Assembly: GCF_016863555.1 (NCBI RefSeq)
Contig: NZ_BOPC01000073.1
Span: 1-40,547, forward strand
Origin: Micromonospora qiuiae
GTDB taxonomy: Bacteria > Actinomycetota > Actinomycetes > Mycobacteriales > Micromonosporaceae
Length of the DNA: 40,547 nucleotides
Direction of reading: 5' to 3'
Positions 8,388 to 16,198 of this stretch are shown one piece after another. The notes under the pieces were generated by a model that did no database searches, was not told where the DNA came from, and saw only the letters and a program-made list of their open reading frames with translations. The translations under genes and the position numbers were made by a program. Every line of letters begins with the position of its first letter. The first letter of the stretch is position 1.

Positions 8388-10562
8388 TCAACCCGGAGTG
8401 CCGCCGGCCTCCCGCGACGTGCACACCTGGCTGGAGGTGGCCAACTGGTCGGTGTCGTAGACGGCCAGCACGGCGAAGCAGTAGTCCACCCGGGAACTCA
8501 ACCCGTTCACCGTGTAGGTCGTCTGCCCCGCGTCGACCGTGGCCATCATCCGCAGCGGCATCCCGGCCCGCCCACCGGCCACCACGAACGGCACCAACCC
8601 GTCCGACGGGTCGCCCCACGTCAAGGTGATGGTGACGGTGTCGTCGCGCAACGTGAGGTCCGTCGGTGGCGCACCCGGTTCGGTTACCGTCGAACCGGGC
8701 GCCGTGTCCGGTGACTCGGCCCGGCGGTCCAGGAGCAGAAAACCCACGCCGACCACCGCGGCGACGGCGACCACGACCGAGATCAGCGCCACCACGATCG
8801 CCGTACGGCTTCGGCTCGGCTCCGGCTCCGTCGTCGGCAGCATCAGCTGACCTTGGTACGGCGCGGCGACCGCCGGCGGTGCCGGCTGTCCCCAGCCGGG
8901 CGCAGCGGGGTACGCCGACGCGTCGCCGCTGACCGGAGGCGGTGGGTAGGCCGGCGGTGCGGGTGCAAATTGCTGGGCCGACCCGTGTGGTTGCCCGCCG
9001 ATGGACTCCTGCTGTGGCAGCCGCGTGGTCAAGGCATCCGGCCCGGCCGCAGGTGGGGCGGTATATCCCGGTATGCCCGGCGCCGGCGGATGGTACGGCG
9101 GACCCAGTGGTGCGCTGGTGGGAGGTGCGCTGACCGGTGGGGCGCTGGTGGGTGGGGCGCTGGTGGGTGGTGCGCTGACCGGTGGGGCGCTGATGGGCTG
9201 CCCGGGTGCTGGCGGCACGCTGACCGGAGGGAAGGCTGGCGGGCCGCTTACCGGCGGTGCGCTCATCGGTGGTGCGCTCGCCGGTGGTGCGCTCGTCGGT
9301 GGTGCGCTGGCCGGGAACGTCGCGGCGCTATCCGCAGACGTGTTCTGGGGCTGGCGTCCGGCCCGGACCGCCTCCTCCTCCAACAGCGGGCCGATCTGCT
9401 GAACCCGAATCGTCGGCCGTGCCCACCCCGGATCGGCCGGCGGCTCGGTACCAGCGCCGCCCGCCGCCGGCTCACCCTCCGGAGCCGGCGGTACCGCCAT
9501 CACCCCGGTCGCTTCCTCGAAGCCGAGCTGACCGGGTACGGCCCCGGTCGACACGTCAGGCGTGGGCGGACCGGGTGCCGGCCCGTACGGCACCGCGGAC
9601 GGCGTGACCGACGGCTCGTGAGCAGGCCGAGCCGCCGGCGCCGCCGGTGCCGAGGAGACTGGCGACGCCATCGGAACCTGCTCGCCTGGCGGCATGGCCG
9701 GGGCGGCTTGGTCGTGGTACGCCGCCCGGGCCTGGGGTACCACCGGAGGCGGTGGCACCACCAACGCGGGCGTAGGCACGACCGGCGGCGGCGGGACAAC
9801 AGGCGGCGCCGGTGGTACGGCTGGCGGCGGCGGAACACCATGCGGCGCCGGCGATAGGGCCGGCGGCACCACCGGGGTGGCCGGCGGGGCCGGTGCGGCG
9901 GGCACGATCGGTGCCGGCGGAGCCGGCGGCACCCCGGGCGCGGGAGGACCGGCAGGGGGGCCGAACGTCGGGGACACCGTCGGTCGGGTGGACGCCGCCG
10001 TCGCCGCGTCGTGCGGCTTCCAGGCGGTCGACAGCACGGCGAGCGACACGGTCGGCTCGACCAGCGCCCCATGATGCGGCTGACCAGCCGGGTCCGGCGG
10101 GGCGGTCGGGGCAACCGGCGGCTGCGGAGCGGGAGCGGCGTCGCCGAGATACTCCCGTGCGATGCGTACCGCCGGATGGTCGGCACCGAGCACGGCGGGG
10201 CCGGCGGCGGCGACCCGGGTGTAGTTGCGGCGGGCCTCGTGGCGGTTGCCCAACTCGTCGGCCACCGACCCCAACTCGTAGGACAGAGCCAGCATCAACG
10301 GGTCCGCATGAGGCCACCTTCGCTCCCCGGCGGCGAACGCCTCCTCCAAGACCCGGCGGGCCGCACTCGGATCGTCCGCCTCCCGATGCAGCCGAGCCAA
10401 CAGGTGCGCGGTGCTGAGCACGTCGGGATGATCCTTGCCGAACGGCGGGCGAGCGGACTCGACCGCGTCGGACAGCAGGTCACGGGCAGCGGCGAGGTTA
10501 CCCGCCCCGCGCAGCGCGAGGGCCCGCTGCTGGATGACGGCCAGGGGAGAGGCATGGGGCAC
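8388..10562 (-). CDS. TPR, proline-rich, single-pass membrane protein with C-terminal FN3-like domain
   Basis: A 724-aa protein. Residues 1-140 are helical with tetratricopeptide-like repeats (AGNLAAARDLLSDAV, DDPSAARRVLEEAF, GNRHEARRNYTRVA). Residues about 145-575 are very rich in proline and alanine and include tandem SAPPx repeats. One hydrophobic helix follows (about 583-608), and the last 80 residues look like a fibronectin III domain (ITLTWGDPSDGL, TYTVNGLSSRVDYCFAVLAVYD). The TPR part would be cytoplasmic and the FN3 part outside. GTG at 10562 is the first start of the coherent frame; no strong ribosome site is visible. Function is unknown; actinomycete proteins of this kind are often annotated only as TPR proteins. 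Confidence 0.85.
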   Translation of the reverse strand: MPHASPLAVIQQRALALRGAGNLAAARDLLSDAVESARPPFGKDHPDVLSTAHLLARLHREADDPSAARRVLEEAFAAGERRWPHADPLMLALSYELGSVADELGNRHEARRNYTRVAAAGPAVLGADHPAVRIAREYLGDAAPAPQPPVAPTAPPDPAGQPHHGALVEPTVSLAVLSTAWKPHDAATAASTRPTVSPTFGPPAGPPAPGVPPAPPAPIVPAAPAPPATPVVPPALSPAPHGVPPPPAVPPAPPVVPPPPVVPTPALVVPPPPVVPQARAAYHDQAAPAMPPGEQVPMASPVSSAPAAPAARPAHEPSVTPSAVPYGPAPGPPTPDVSTGAVPGQLGFEEATGVMAVPPAPEGEPAAGGAGTEPPADPGWARPTIRVQQIGPLLEEEAVRAGRQPQNTSADSAATFPASAPPTSAPPASAPPMSAPPVSGPPAFPPVSVPPAPGQPISAPPVSAPPTSAPPTSAPPVSAPPTSAPLGPPYHPPAPGIPGYTAPPAAGPDALTTRLPQQESIGGQPHGSAQQFAPAPPAYPPPPVSGDASAYPAAPGWGQPAPPAVAAPYQGQLMLPTTEPEPSRSRTAIVVALISVVVAVAAVVGVGFLLLDRRAESPDTAPGSTVTEPGAPPTDLTLRDDTVTITLTWGDPSDGLVPFVVAGGRAGMPLRMMATVDAGQTTYTVNGLSSRVDYCFAVLAVYDTDQLATSSQVCTSREAGGTPG
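9109..9312. repeat. Degenerate 12-15 bp tandem repeats coding for SAPPx
   Basis: The plus strand repeats units like GGTGCGCTGACC and GGGGCGCTGGTG, which on the minus strand encode repeated Ser-Ala-Pro-Pro-x in the linker of the TPR protein. Such stretches commonly vary in copy number between strains; that is an inference here. Confidence 0.8.
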
Positions 10563-10771
10563 GTGGCCATGCTGCCGGGTACGGGGGCATGACCGCTACC
10601 CGACCCACAGGCCGTACCGCGCACGCCTCCCCAAGGCGCTGTCCCGGCGGCTCGCGTATGCCGATGTGCATGATCCACCTGCGGCGTGTACAGTGACTCC
10701 CCGTGCGGCCCGCCGGGCGGCCTAGTGGGTGGTGGGACCACCGAGGCCGGCGCGGTAGGCTGAGCAAGCAA

Positions 10772-10855
10772 GTCCGGGTGGCGGAATGGCAGACGCGCTA
10801 GCTTGAGGTGCTAGTGCCCGTATAGGGCGTGGGGGTTCAAGTCCCCCCTCGGACA
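10772..10855 (+). tRNA. tRNA-Leu (GAG anticodon)
   Basis: A full cloverleaf can be folded by hand. The acceptor arm pairs GTCCGGG (10772-10778) with CTCGGAC (10848-10854), with discriminator A10855. The anticodon arm CTAGC-TTGAGGT-GCTAG gives anticodon GAG, a variable arm follows, and the T arm is GGGGG-TTCAAGT-CCCCC. The encoded 3' end is not CCA. The conjugative element starts directly downstream, so the tRNA 3' end is the likely integration target; no second copy of this 3' segment was found in the window. Confidence 0.96.
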
Positions 10856-10890
10856 CAGTTCCCCCGCATATCTGCGTGATGTGACGTACC

Positions 10891-10967
10891 GGTGGTCGAA
10901 GGTGTTTGACCACCAGGTTGGGGATCTTGATGGTGGCTCGACCACCTTCGCTTTGCGGAGGTGGTCG
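10891..10967. promoter_or_regulatory. Four alternating GGTGGTCG / CGACCACC sites between tRNA-Leu and the first ICE gene
   Basis: GGTGGTCG occurs at 10891-10898 and 10960-10967. Its complement occurs as TGACCACC at 10907-10914 and CGACCACC at 10939-10946. The copies alternate in direction and form two dyads. The position fits either arm-type sites for the neighbouring recombinase or an operator for the AbrB-like gene, whose ribosome site lies inside the last copy. Confidence 0.55.
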
Positions 10968-11431
10968 TGGTGACCGCCCGGGTTGTGGCGGCGGTTATCC
11001 CGCCCTCGACCCACGCCAGCGCGGAGGCTGAGCCGATCAGCGGTCGGCGGGCTTTGCCGGTCGCACCACTTACTCCTGAGCCTCAGCCGGCGGCGATCTA
11101 TGGGATGGCCGCGATCGATCGTGATGGTCGGCTGAGCGAAGCCGTGGTCATACCCGTCCTGGGATGGCTGCCGGGCACGCGGGTGGATATCCGGGTGTGC
11201 GGCGGGTTGGTGCTCGTGACTGCCGATCCGCATGCTGCGTTTCGGGTTACTCGGCCGGGTCAGGTACGGCTGCCAGCGACGGTCCGGCACTGGTGTGGCT
11301 TGACGGCCGGGGTCCGGGTGCTGTTGGTGGCTGATCCGGACGCCGGGCGGCTCGTGGTTCACCCGCCGGCCGCTGTGCAGGCGATGATCATCGGCTGGCA
11401 CGCGAATGTCCTGGGTGGTGAGGCCGGATGA
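10967..11431 (+). CDS. AbrB/SpoVT-like DNA-binding protein, copy 1
   Basis: A protein of about 154 aa. Its C-terminal half contains an AbrB-like swapped-hairpin signature, GQVRLPATVRHWCGLTAGVRVLLVAD, where the usual pattern is G(R/Q)(I/V)xLPxxxRxxxGLxxGDxVxL. Before it lies a second repeat-like beta region with the phrase AAIDRDGRL. It is clearly homologous to the copy at 13638-14138, sharing AAID-DGRL, LRLPA/VRLPA-SVRH/TVRH and PPAA(L/V)xAM. GGAGG at 10957-10961 supports GTG 10967 or 10970; a GTG at 10961 is also in frame. Its stop overlaps the recombinase start as ATGA, so the two are translationally coupled. A role as recombination accessory factor or repressor is inferred from this fixed pairing. 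Confidence 0.75.
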   Translation: MVTARVVAAVIPPSTHASAEAEPISGRRALPVAPLTPEPQPAAIYGMAAIDRDGRLSEAVVIPVLGWLPGTRVDIRVCGGLVLVTADPHAAFRVTRPGQVRLPATVRHWCGLTAGVRVLLVADPDAGRLVVHPPAAVQAMIIGWHANVLGGEAG

Positions 11432-12459
11432 GCGCAGAGTCGTCCTCGTCCCGGCCGAGTCAGGCTGATCTCGACGCGGCGTTGTTGCTGTTGTCCCGGC
11501 TCGGCATCGCGCCGGAGGATCTGCGACAGGCCGCGCCAGCGCGTGCGGCGGCGCCGACGTTCGCCGAGTACATCCCGGTGGTGTCCGAGGCAGTCAGTGC
11601 CGGCACGCGTCGGGTCTACGGCTCGTACTGGAACCGCGTTCTCAAGGAGTGGGGCCATCGACGGCTGGATGAGCCGGACCCGACCGATATCAAGCGACTC
11701 GCTGAGCATGTCAAAACAAACGTTGTCGCGCGTCGTAACGCCCGCGGCGGTCGTAGCGCGGCCGAGCACCTCATCGCCGCGTTGCGGTGCATCTACAATC
11801 ACGCTGTCGCCGACGGCTTTCTCACCGAGGCGGAGAATCCGGCCCGGAAGGTCGCCAAACCGAGACGGTTGCCCAGCACCCGCCGTGCGGTAGCGGACGC
11901 CCGGCTCGTTGAGATCAATCAAATCGTCGCGACCACCGGTGACGATCCGGCGCTGGACTGTCTGCTGCTGCGGTTGCACACGGAGACGGCGTGCCGTCGG
12001 GGTGGTGCGTTGGCGTTGCGGCCGTCGGACCTCGATCCGGACCAGTGCCTCGTCCTGTTGCGGGAGAAGGGTGACACGGTGCGCTGGCAGCCCGTGTCGC
12101 CGACCCTGATGCGGCATCTGCAACAACACGTGGCGGAGCGGCCGGCCACGCCGATGACGCCGTTGCTGCGTTACCGCAGCGGTAAGGCGATCACGTATCG
12201 CCGTTACGACCATCTGTGGCAGCGCATCGGTAGGCATCTGCCCTGGGTGGAGACCCAGCAAATCAGCACCCACTGGCTGCGTCACACCACCCTGACCTGG
12301 GTCGAGCGCAACTTCGGGTACGCGGTCGCGCGGGCGTACGCCGGTCACAACGACAGTGGGGGAGACGCCGGTACCACGACAACGTACGTTCGGGCGAGTC
12401 TGCAGGAGATCGCCGCAGCCCTGTCCGCTCTGACCGGTGAGGCGCATCCGCTCGCGTGA
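11428..12459 (+). CDS. Tyrosine recombinase / integrase, copy 1
   Basis: A 343-aa site-specific recombinase. The N-terminal region (about 40-125) is a SAM-like core-binding domain (FAEYIPVVSEAVSAGTRRVYGSYWNRVL). The catalytic domain has the full set: Arg190 (ACRRGG), Lys214 (REKGDT), His282 and Arg285 (HWLRH), His307 (AGHND) and nucleophile Tyr320 (TTTYVRA). It should be active. It starts at ATG 11428 overlapping the AbrB-like stop. With the tRNA 570 bp upstream, it is the obvious candidate to integrate the element there. It faces the homologous copy at 12529-13641 across a hairpin. It is shorter than many tRNA-targeting actinomycete integrases and lacks an obvious arm-binding N-terminal domain; the AbrB-like partner may supply that function (inference). 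Confidence 0.93.
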   Translation: MSAESSSSRPSQADLDAALLLLSRLGIAPEDLRQAAPARAAAPTFAEYIPVVSEAVSAGTRRVYGSYWNRVLKEWGHRRLDEPDPTDIKRLAEHVKTNVVARRNARGGRSAAEHLIAALRCIYNHAVADGFLTEAENPARKVAKPRRLPSTRRAVADARLVEINQIVATTGDDPALDCLLLRLHTETACRRGGALALRPSDLDPDQCLVLLREKGDTVRWQPVSPTLMRHLQQHVAERPATPMTPLLRYRSGKAITYRRYDHLWQRIGRHLPWVETQQISTHWLRHTTLTWVERNFGYAVARAYAGHNDSGGDAGTTTTYVRASLQEIAAALSALTGEAHPLA

Positions 12460-12490
12460 CGAACACACGAGGGTGAATCTTTTCGAGGTC

Positions 12491-12521
12491 GTCGGGTGCG
12501 TTACCGGGTAGCGCACCCGAC
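12491..12521. terminator. Bidirectional hairpin between convergent recombinase genes
   Basis: A nearly perfect dyad: GTCGGGTGCG (12491-12500) pairs with CGCACCCGAC (12512-12521), and the inner TTACC/GGTAG extends the pairing. It sits 31 bp after one recombinase stop and 7 bp before the other, so it fits a two-way terminator. Its core TTACCGGGTAGCG resembles the dyad motif found elsewhere in the element. Confidence 0.7.
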
Positions 12522-12528
12522 ACCCTAG

Positions 12529-13641
12529 TCAAATGGGCCGCCGGGCGCCGAGTGGCGCGAATGCCTCCCCGGGCCGTCCCGCCGGGCTATCGACATCGGA
12601 CGCCGGCTGGGCCAGGGGGTGCGGTTCGCCGGTGAGGGCTGCCAGGGCGAGCGCGACTTCGTACACGTCTGCCCGTACGTAGGTGGATGTCGTACCCGCG
12701 TCGCTCTTTCCGTCGTGACCGGCGAACGCCCGTGCGACGGCGTACCCGAAGTTCCGCTCGACCCAGGTCAAGGTGGTGTGACGCAGCCAGTGCGCGGTGA
12801 TCTGCTGGGTGGCCACCCAGGGCAGGTGACGGCCCAGCCGCTGGAACAGGTGGTCGTAGCGGCGGCTGGTAATCGGGTTGCCGTTGCGGTAGCGCAGCAG
12901 CTGTCCATTTCGGTCGCCATCGCCCCGCTCTTCGACGTGCAGCAGGAGGTGCTGTACCAAGCTCGGCGATATCGGCTGCCACCGAACGGTCTCTCCCTTC
13001 TCACGGAGCCTGACGAGGCACTGCGCCGCGTCCAGGTCACAGGGACGTAGCACGAGTGCGCCACCTCGGCGACACGCCGTCTCGGCATGGAGCCGGAGAA
13101 CCAGCGCATCCAGGTCCGGATCGTTGCCGGTCGTCCCGGCTACCGCGAAGAGCTGCGCCAGCTGCTTGTCAGGCAACGCACGCCTTGTGCTCGCTAGCCG
13201 CCGCGGCTTGGCCACCCGGATCGCCGGATTATCGGCTTCGTCCATCAGACGATCAGCGACGGCGTACCTGTAGAGACACCGTAGTGCCGAGATCAGGTGT
13301 TCGGAGGCAGTACGACCGCCACGTGAGTTGCTCCTGACGATCGCCGCGGCTTTCATCCGCTCGGCCAGCTGCTTGATCTCCAACGGGCTCGGCTCGTTCA
13401 GCCGGCGCTCTCCCCACACCTCACGTACGCGTCGCCAGTAGGAGTCGTAGACCCGACGTGTTCCCGGAGTCACGGCGCCCGCTACGCGGTCGATGTACTC
13501 GGCGAACGTCGGCATCGGTCGAGTCTGGTGCTCAACGACATCGTCGGCGGCAAGCAGCTGCTCCGGCGTGACGCCCAGGCGGTCCAGGAGAACGCGTGCC
13601 GCCTCCAGCTTCGTTCTCTGTGAGCGATCAGTGGTGGTCAT
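12529..13641 (-). CDS. Tyrosine recombinase / integrase, copy 2
   Basis: A 370-aa recombinase homologous over its length to copy 1. Both share stretches such as LTWVERNFGYAVARA, ETACRRGGAL and HWLRHT. The catalytic residues are present: Arg in ACRRGG, Lys in REKGET, His-x-x-Arg in HWLRH, His in AGHDG and Tyr in TSTYVRA. It starts at ATG 13641, overlapping the AbrB-like stop as ATGA; an upstream in-frame GTG would add 28 residues inside the partner gene and is less likely. The C-terminal tail is about 25 residues longer than in copy 1. It is convergent with copy 1. The two may come from successive integrations or may act together. Confidence 0.92.
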   Translation of the reverse strand: MTTTDRSQRTKLEAARVLLDRLGVTPEQLLAADDVVEHQTRPMPTFAEYIDRVAGAVTPGTRRVYDSYWRRVREVWGERRLNEPSPLEIKQLAERMKAAAIVRSNSRGGRTASEHLISALRCLYRYAVADRLMDEADNPAIRVAKPRRLASTRRALPDKQLAQLFAVAGTTGNDPDLDALVLRLHAETACRRGGALVLRPCDLDAAQCLVRLREKGETVRWQPISPSLVQHLLLHVEERGDGDRNGQLLRYRNGNPITSRRYDHLFQRLGRHLPWVATQQITAHWLRHTTLTWVERNFGYAVARAFAGHDGKSDAGTTSTYVRADVYEVALALAALTGEPHPLAQPASDVDSPAGRPGEAFAPLGARRPI

Positions 13642-14138
13642 AGTGCCGCTCCGAGATGGTAGGCAAGGACCATCGCGTCGAGTGCGGCTGGCGGATACGC
13701 GAGCAGGAACGAACGGCTCCGACACGCGGCGAGGAGCAGACGGTCACCTGCCTTCAGGCGGGCGACGTGCCGTACCGAGGCGGGCAGTCGGAGATACCCC
13801 TGCCGGTCGAGGGTGTGCGGGCTGCCCGACTGCGGCATGACCACAAGAGCGTCGTGAACGGCGGACACGGCGACGGCCAACCTGGGCTGCCACTGCAACG
13901 CCACTACGGCCGACCGGGCCGCGAGTCGACCATCGGCATCGATCGCGGCCACCGAGAAGTGCATCGTGCCGCTCGCCCACTTTCTATCCAGGGTCGGCAT
14001 GGGCAGCCCACGGCCGAGCACCGCCGCCGACGGAATGTCGATGTGTAACGCCGACCAGAGCCGGTCGAGATACGAGGCCTGATCATCTGTGCTGGCCGCA
14101 CCTGCTGAGAGAGCAGGAGAACTCTCGGGGATGGACAT
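13638..14138 (-). CDS. AbrB/SpoVT-like DNA-binding protein, copy 2
   Basis: A 166-aa protein with an AbrB-like segment, QGYLRLPASVRHVARLKAGDRLLLAA, and an upstream half (VAAIDADGRLAARSAVVALQW) that matches copy 1. An extra N-terminal 45 residues are polar. ATG 14138 is preceded by GAGGGAG; the frame is open to an ATG at 14222. It is coupled by ATGA to recombinase copy 2. The preservation of both pairings, each with the same order and overlap, argues for a joint function. It could instead be a simple repressor of the recombinase gene. Confidence 0.72.
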   Translation of the reverse strand: MSIPESSPALSAGAASTDDQASYLDRLWSALHIDIPSAAVLGRGLPMPTLDRKWASGTMHFSVAAIDADGRLAARSAVVALQWQPRLAVAVSAVHDALVVMPQSGSPHTLDRQGYLRLPASVRHVARLKAGDRLLLAACRSRSFLLAYPPAALDAMVLAYHLGAAL

Positions 14139-14269
14139 GGCTCCCTCATCCGTGACTCGGGGAGGCGCGCCTCGCGAACGACTGCTCCGGCCAGGCCGTG
14201 AACCACGATCCACGTCACGCATTCCTCCGTCTGCTCGAAGCAGCGTTTCGGCGCGACGTCGTCGGCCGC

Positions 14270-14293
14270 GCTACCGAAGCGCTACCCGTAGCG
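14270..14293. promoter_or_regulatory. Dyad motif copy: GCTACC half plus full GCTACCCGTAGC
   Basis: GCTACCCGTAGC at 14281-14292 is a dyad (GCTAC-CC-GTAGC), preceded by a half site GCTACC at 14270. It lies in the short gap between the relaxase stop and the AbrB-like copy 2 gene, so it could control the recombinase module. Confidence 0.55.
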
Positions 14294-14300
14294 GAGTTCT

Positions 14301-15833
14301 TCACTGCGACCGTGCCGCTCGCGATGTTCCGGACTTCGGCTGTGGGGGCACAGCGGCAGGTCGGACTCCGGCCCGGTCGACCGAGGCGTACGCCGCGATG
14401 CTGCGCAATCGCTCCGCAGCGTGGTGGGCTGCCTGAGCCTGGTGGAGCCGTTCTTGGGCCTCGCGGAGAGTGGCGAGATTGTCCGCGATCATCGACATCC
14501 GTAGTACCAGTTGTAGGGCGGCGGTGGTGTCGTCGGCACGGCTGAGCCGGCCGACCGCTGAGATGAGTCGGGCCATGGACCTGAGCTGGCCGACCGCCAG
14601 GTGCGGGCGCCGGAGGCGGCGTTGGTGCGGCTCCCGGGCGGCACGGTCGAAGGTTTCCGAGGCTTCGGTGAGGGGTCCGCCGTGACGGCCTTCGGAGGCC
14701 CGTGCGGTGGCGGCTAGGACGTCGGCTGCGGCCTCGGCGAGGGAGGCGATGTCGTCCTCGTCGGTCGGCCGCGCTTCGCCGAGATGACGGGCGCCGGCGC
14801 CGACAGCTGCTGTTGCCTGGCGGAAGGCATTTGCCCGGTGCTGGACCTGCGGGCGCCCAGGGTGTCGCATGCTGCCGGATGGGGTTGTGGTCAGAGCTGA
14901 ATCCCAGCGTCGTCGAAGTTTGGGAAGAGTGAGGTCGGGGGCGAGTCGGCCACCGCCGTACCAGACGGTGTCGCCGCTGCTGGTGCGGTGGTCGGGCAGG
15001 CCGACGGCGTAGCCGGTGACTTCGTCCGGGCGGATGGTGCTGTGGCGGAGTCGTACGAGGACACCGGCGGCCTGGAGTCGGTTGGTGAAGTCGTTTTCGT
15101 CGGTGGCGGCGGCTGCGGCGGCGCGTACCTCGCGGCGGAGCCTGTCCCGGGGGATTTCTGGGCGGCCTTGGCGGCGGGTCTTGTTCTGTTCTGCGGCGGT
15201 GGGCCGGCGGTGGCTGGTGCGGTCGACGGGGCCGACCTGGTGGAGGCCGTAGCGTTGTTCGAGGTCGCGGGCAGCGGTTTGGGCTTTGAGGCGTTCGTTC
15301 CAGGCCCAGACGGTGTCGCCGTCCTGGCGGACGAGGGTGGCGACGATGTGAATGTGGTCGTGGGCGTGGCGGACCGCTACCCAGCGCACTGCGTCCGGGT
15401 CGCCGTGCGGAGCGATGCCGACGGCGGCGACCATCTCGGCGGCGATGTGGGCCCATTGACTGTCGCTGAGGATCCGGTCGGTGATGTGGTTGCGGACCGA
15501 GGCGTGCCAGACGAATTTCTGTGGAGGGTTCTTGCCGGCGCGGACGGGCTGTTCGAGTAGGCGAGCCAAGTTACGAACATCGTGGCGGCCGGATGGGCGC
15601 AGTGGGGGTGTGAGGGACGACAGCTGGTCAGGTCCGGACCAGGCGGCGATGAGGCGAGGGTTGACGTGTTCCTCGTTCTTGCCGGGACCGAACAGGTAGC
15701 GGAGCAGGCCGCTGACGTTCGTGCCGCGGGGGTGGATGGCGGGGATCAGCGCAGCCTCTGGTGGATCTCGGCCACGACGGCGTCGAGGCGGTCGATCGCC
15801 CGTTCGCACCGTTTGACGGCGTGGTCGAGCCAC
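14301..15833 (-). CDS. Relaxase / mobilization nuclease
   Basis: An open frame of 510 codons encoding a relaxase of the MobP-like type. The N-terminal nuclease part contains HPRGTNVSGLLRYLFGPG, WHASVRNH and the three-His metal motif RHAHDHIHIVATL (about residues 155-167), followed by AARDLEQRYGL. The rest is helical. The enzyme would nick oriT and lead the strand through the coupling protein. Start choice is open: homology begins near residue 28 (about position 15,749), directly at the MobC stop, where the codon is CTG. The GTG at 15833 gives 28 arginine/proline-rich residues that overlap MobC and look unlike protein. A CTG start coupled to the MobC stop is possible. The catalytic Tyr could not be assigned with certainty. 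Confidence 0.87.
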   Translation of the reverse strand: MARPRRQTVRTGDRPPRRRRGRDPPEAALIPAIHPRGTNVSGLLRYLFGPGKNEEHVNPRLIAAWSGPDQLSSLTPPLRPSGRHDVRNLARLLEQPVRAGKNPPQKFVWHASVRNHITDRILSDSQWAHIAAEMVAAVGIAPHGDPDAVRWVAVRHAHDHIHIVATLVRQDGDTVWAWNERLKAQTAARDLEQRYGLHQVGPVDRTSHRRPTAAEQNKTRRQGRPEIPRDRLRREVRAAAAAATDENDFTNRLQAAGVLVRLRHSTIRPDEVTGYAVGLPDHRTSSGDTVWYGGGRLAPDLTLPKLRRRWDSALTTTPSGSMRHPGRPQVQHRANAFRQATAAVGAGARHLGEARPTDEDDIASLAEAAADVLAATARASEGRHGGPLTEASETFDRAAREPHQRRLRRPHLAVGQLRSMARLISAVGRLSRADDTTAALQLVLRMSMIADNLATLREAQERLHQAQAAHHAAERLRSIAAYASVDRAGVRPAAVPPQPKSGTSRAARSQ

Positions 15834-16198
15834 ACCGGCGTCTCGCCGGTGGCGTTGAGCGCTGCGGTCGCCTGGTTGAGGTTGGTGCCAGTGCGCACGA
15901 CTGCGGTGCGGGCGGCGAACAGTTCCCGCTGTACGGCGGCAAGCTCTGCTCGGGTGACGCCGGTGCCGGTGATCAGGCTGCCGGGGGCGGTGGTGCCCCT
16001 GGCGGCGGCGAGCGCGGCGTTGGCGCAGAAGCCGGTGGGGGTCAGGCCGGTGCGGGCAGCCGCGGTGACGATGTCGCGATGCTCGGTGTCGTCGAGCCGG
16101 AGGTTGATCCGGTGCTGTCGGCCGGGGAACTGGTGACGGCGGTCAACGCCCCTGAGGCTCGGCGCACCCGGCCTAGTCGATCGCGTCTGGGAGTTCAT
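15746..16198 (-). CDS. MobC-like plasmid mobilization relaxosome protein
   Basis: A 150-aa protein with a ribbon-helix-helix-like start (HRINLRLDDTEHRDIVTAAARTGLTPTGFCANAALAAA) and the MobC hallmark RTGTNLNQATAALNATG, followed by a C-terminal helix. MobC-type proteins bind oriT and help the relaxase open the nick region. ATG 16198 is used. The relaxase reading frame starts at or before this stop, so the two are translationally coupled. The 628 bp upstream of this gene are non-coding on both strands and rich in hairpins, as expected for oriT. Confidence 0.85.
   Translation of the reverse strand: MNSQTRSTRPGAPSLRGVDRRHQFPGRQHRINLRLDDTEHRDIVTAAARTGLTPTGFCANAALAAARGTTAPGSLITGTGVTRAELAAVQRELFAARTAVVRTGTNLNQATAALNATGETPVWLDHAVKRCERAIDRLDAVVAEIHQRLR

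Noticed and set aside
6681..8714. A 677-codon plus-strand frame opposite the FN3 gene
   Set aside because: Its composition (runs of Arg, His, Gln) and its span across two real minus-strand genes mark it as a shadow.
9109..9312. Possible CRISPR-like array
   Set aside because: The repeats are in frame, have no unique spacers and encode a proline-rich linker.
14988..15560. Plus-strand frame of 190 codons rich in Gly, Val and Asp
   Set aside because: It lies opposite the relaxase nuclease domain, whose motifs are unambiguous; the valine/glycine-rich look is the antisense of its coding.
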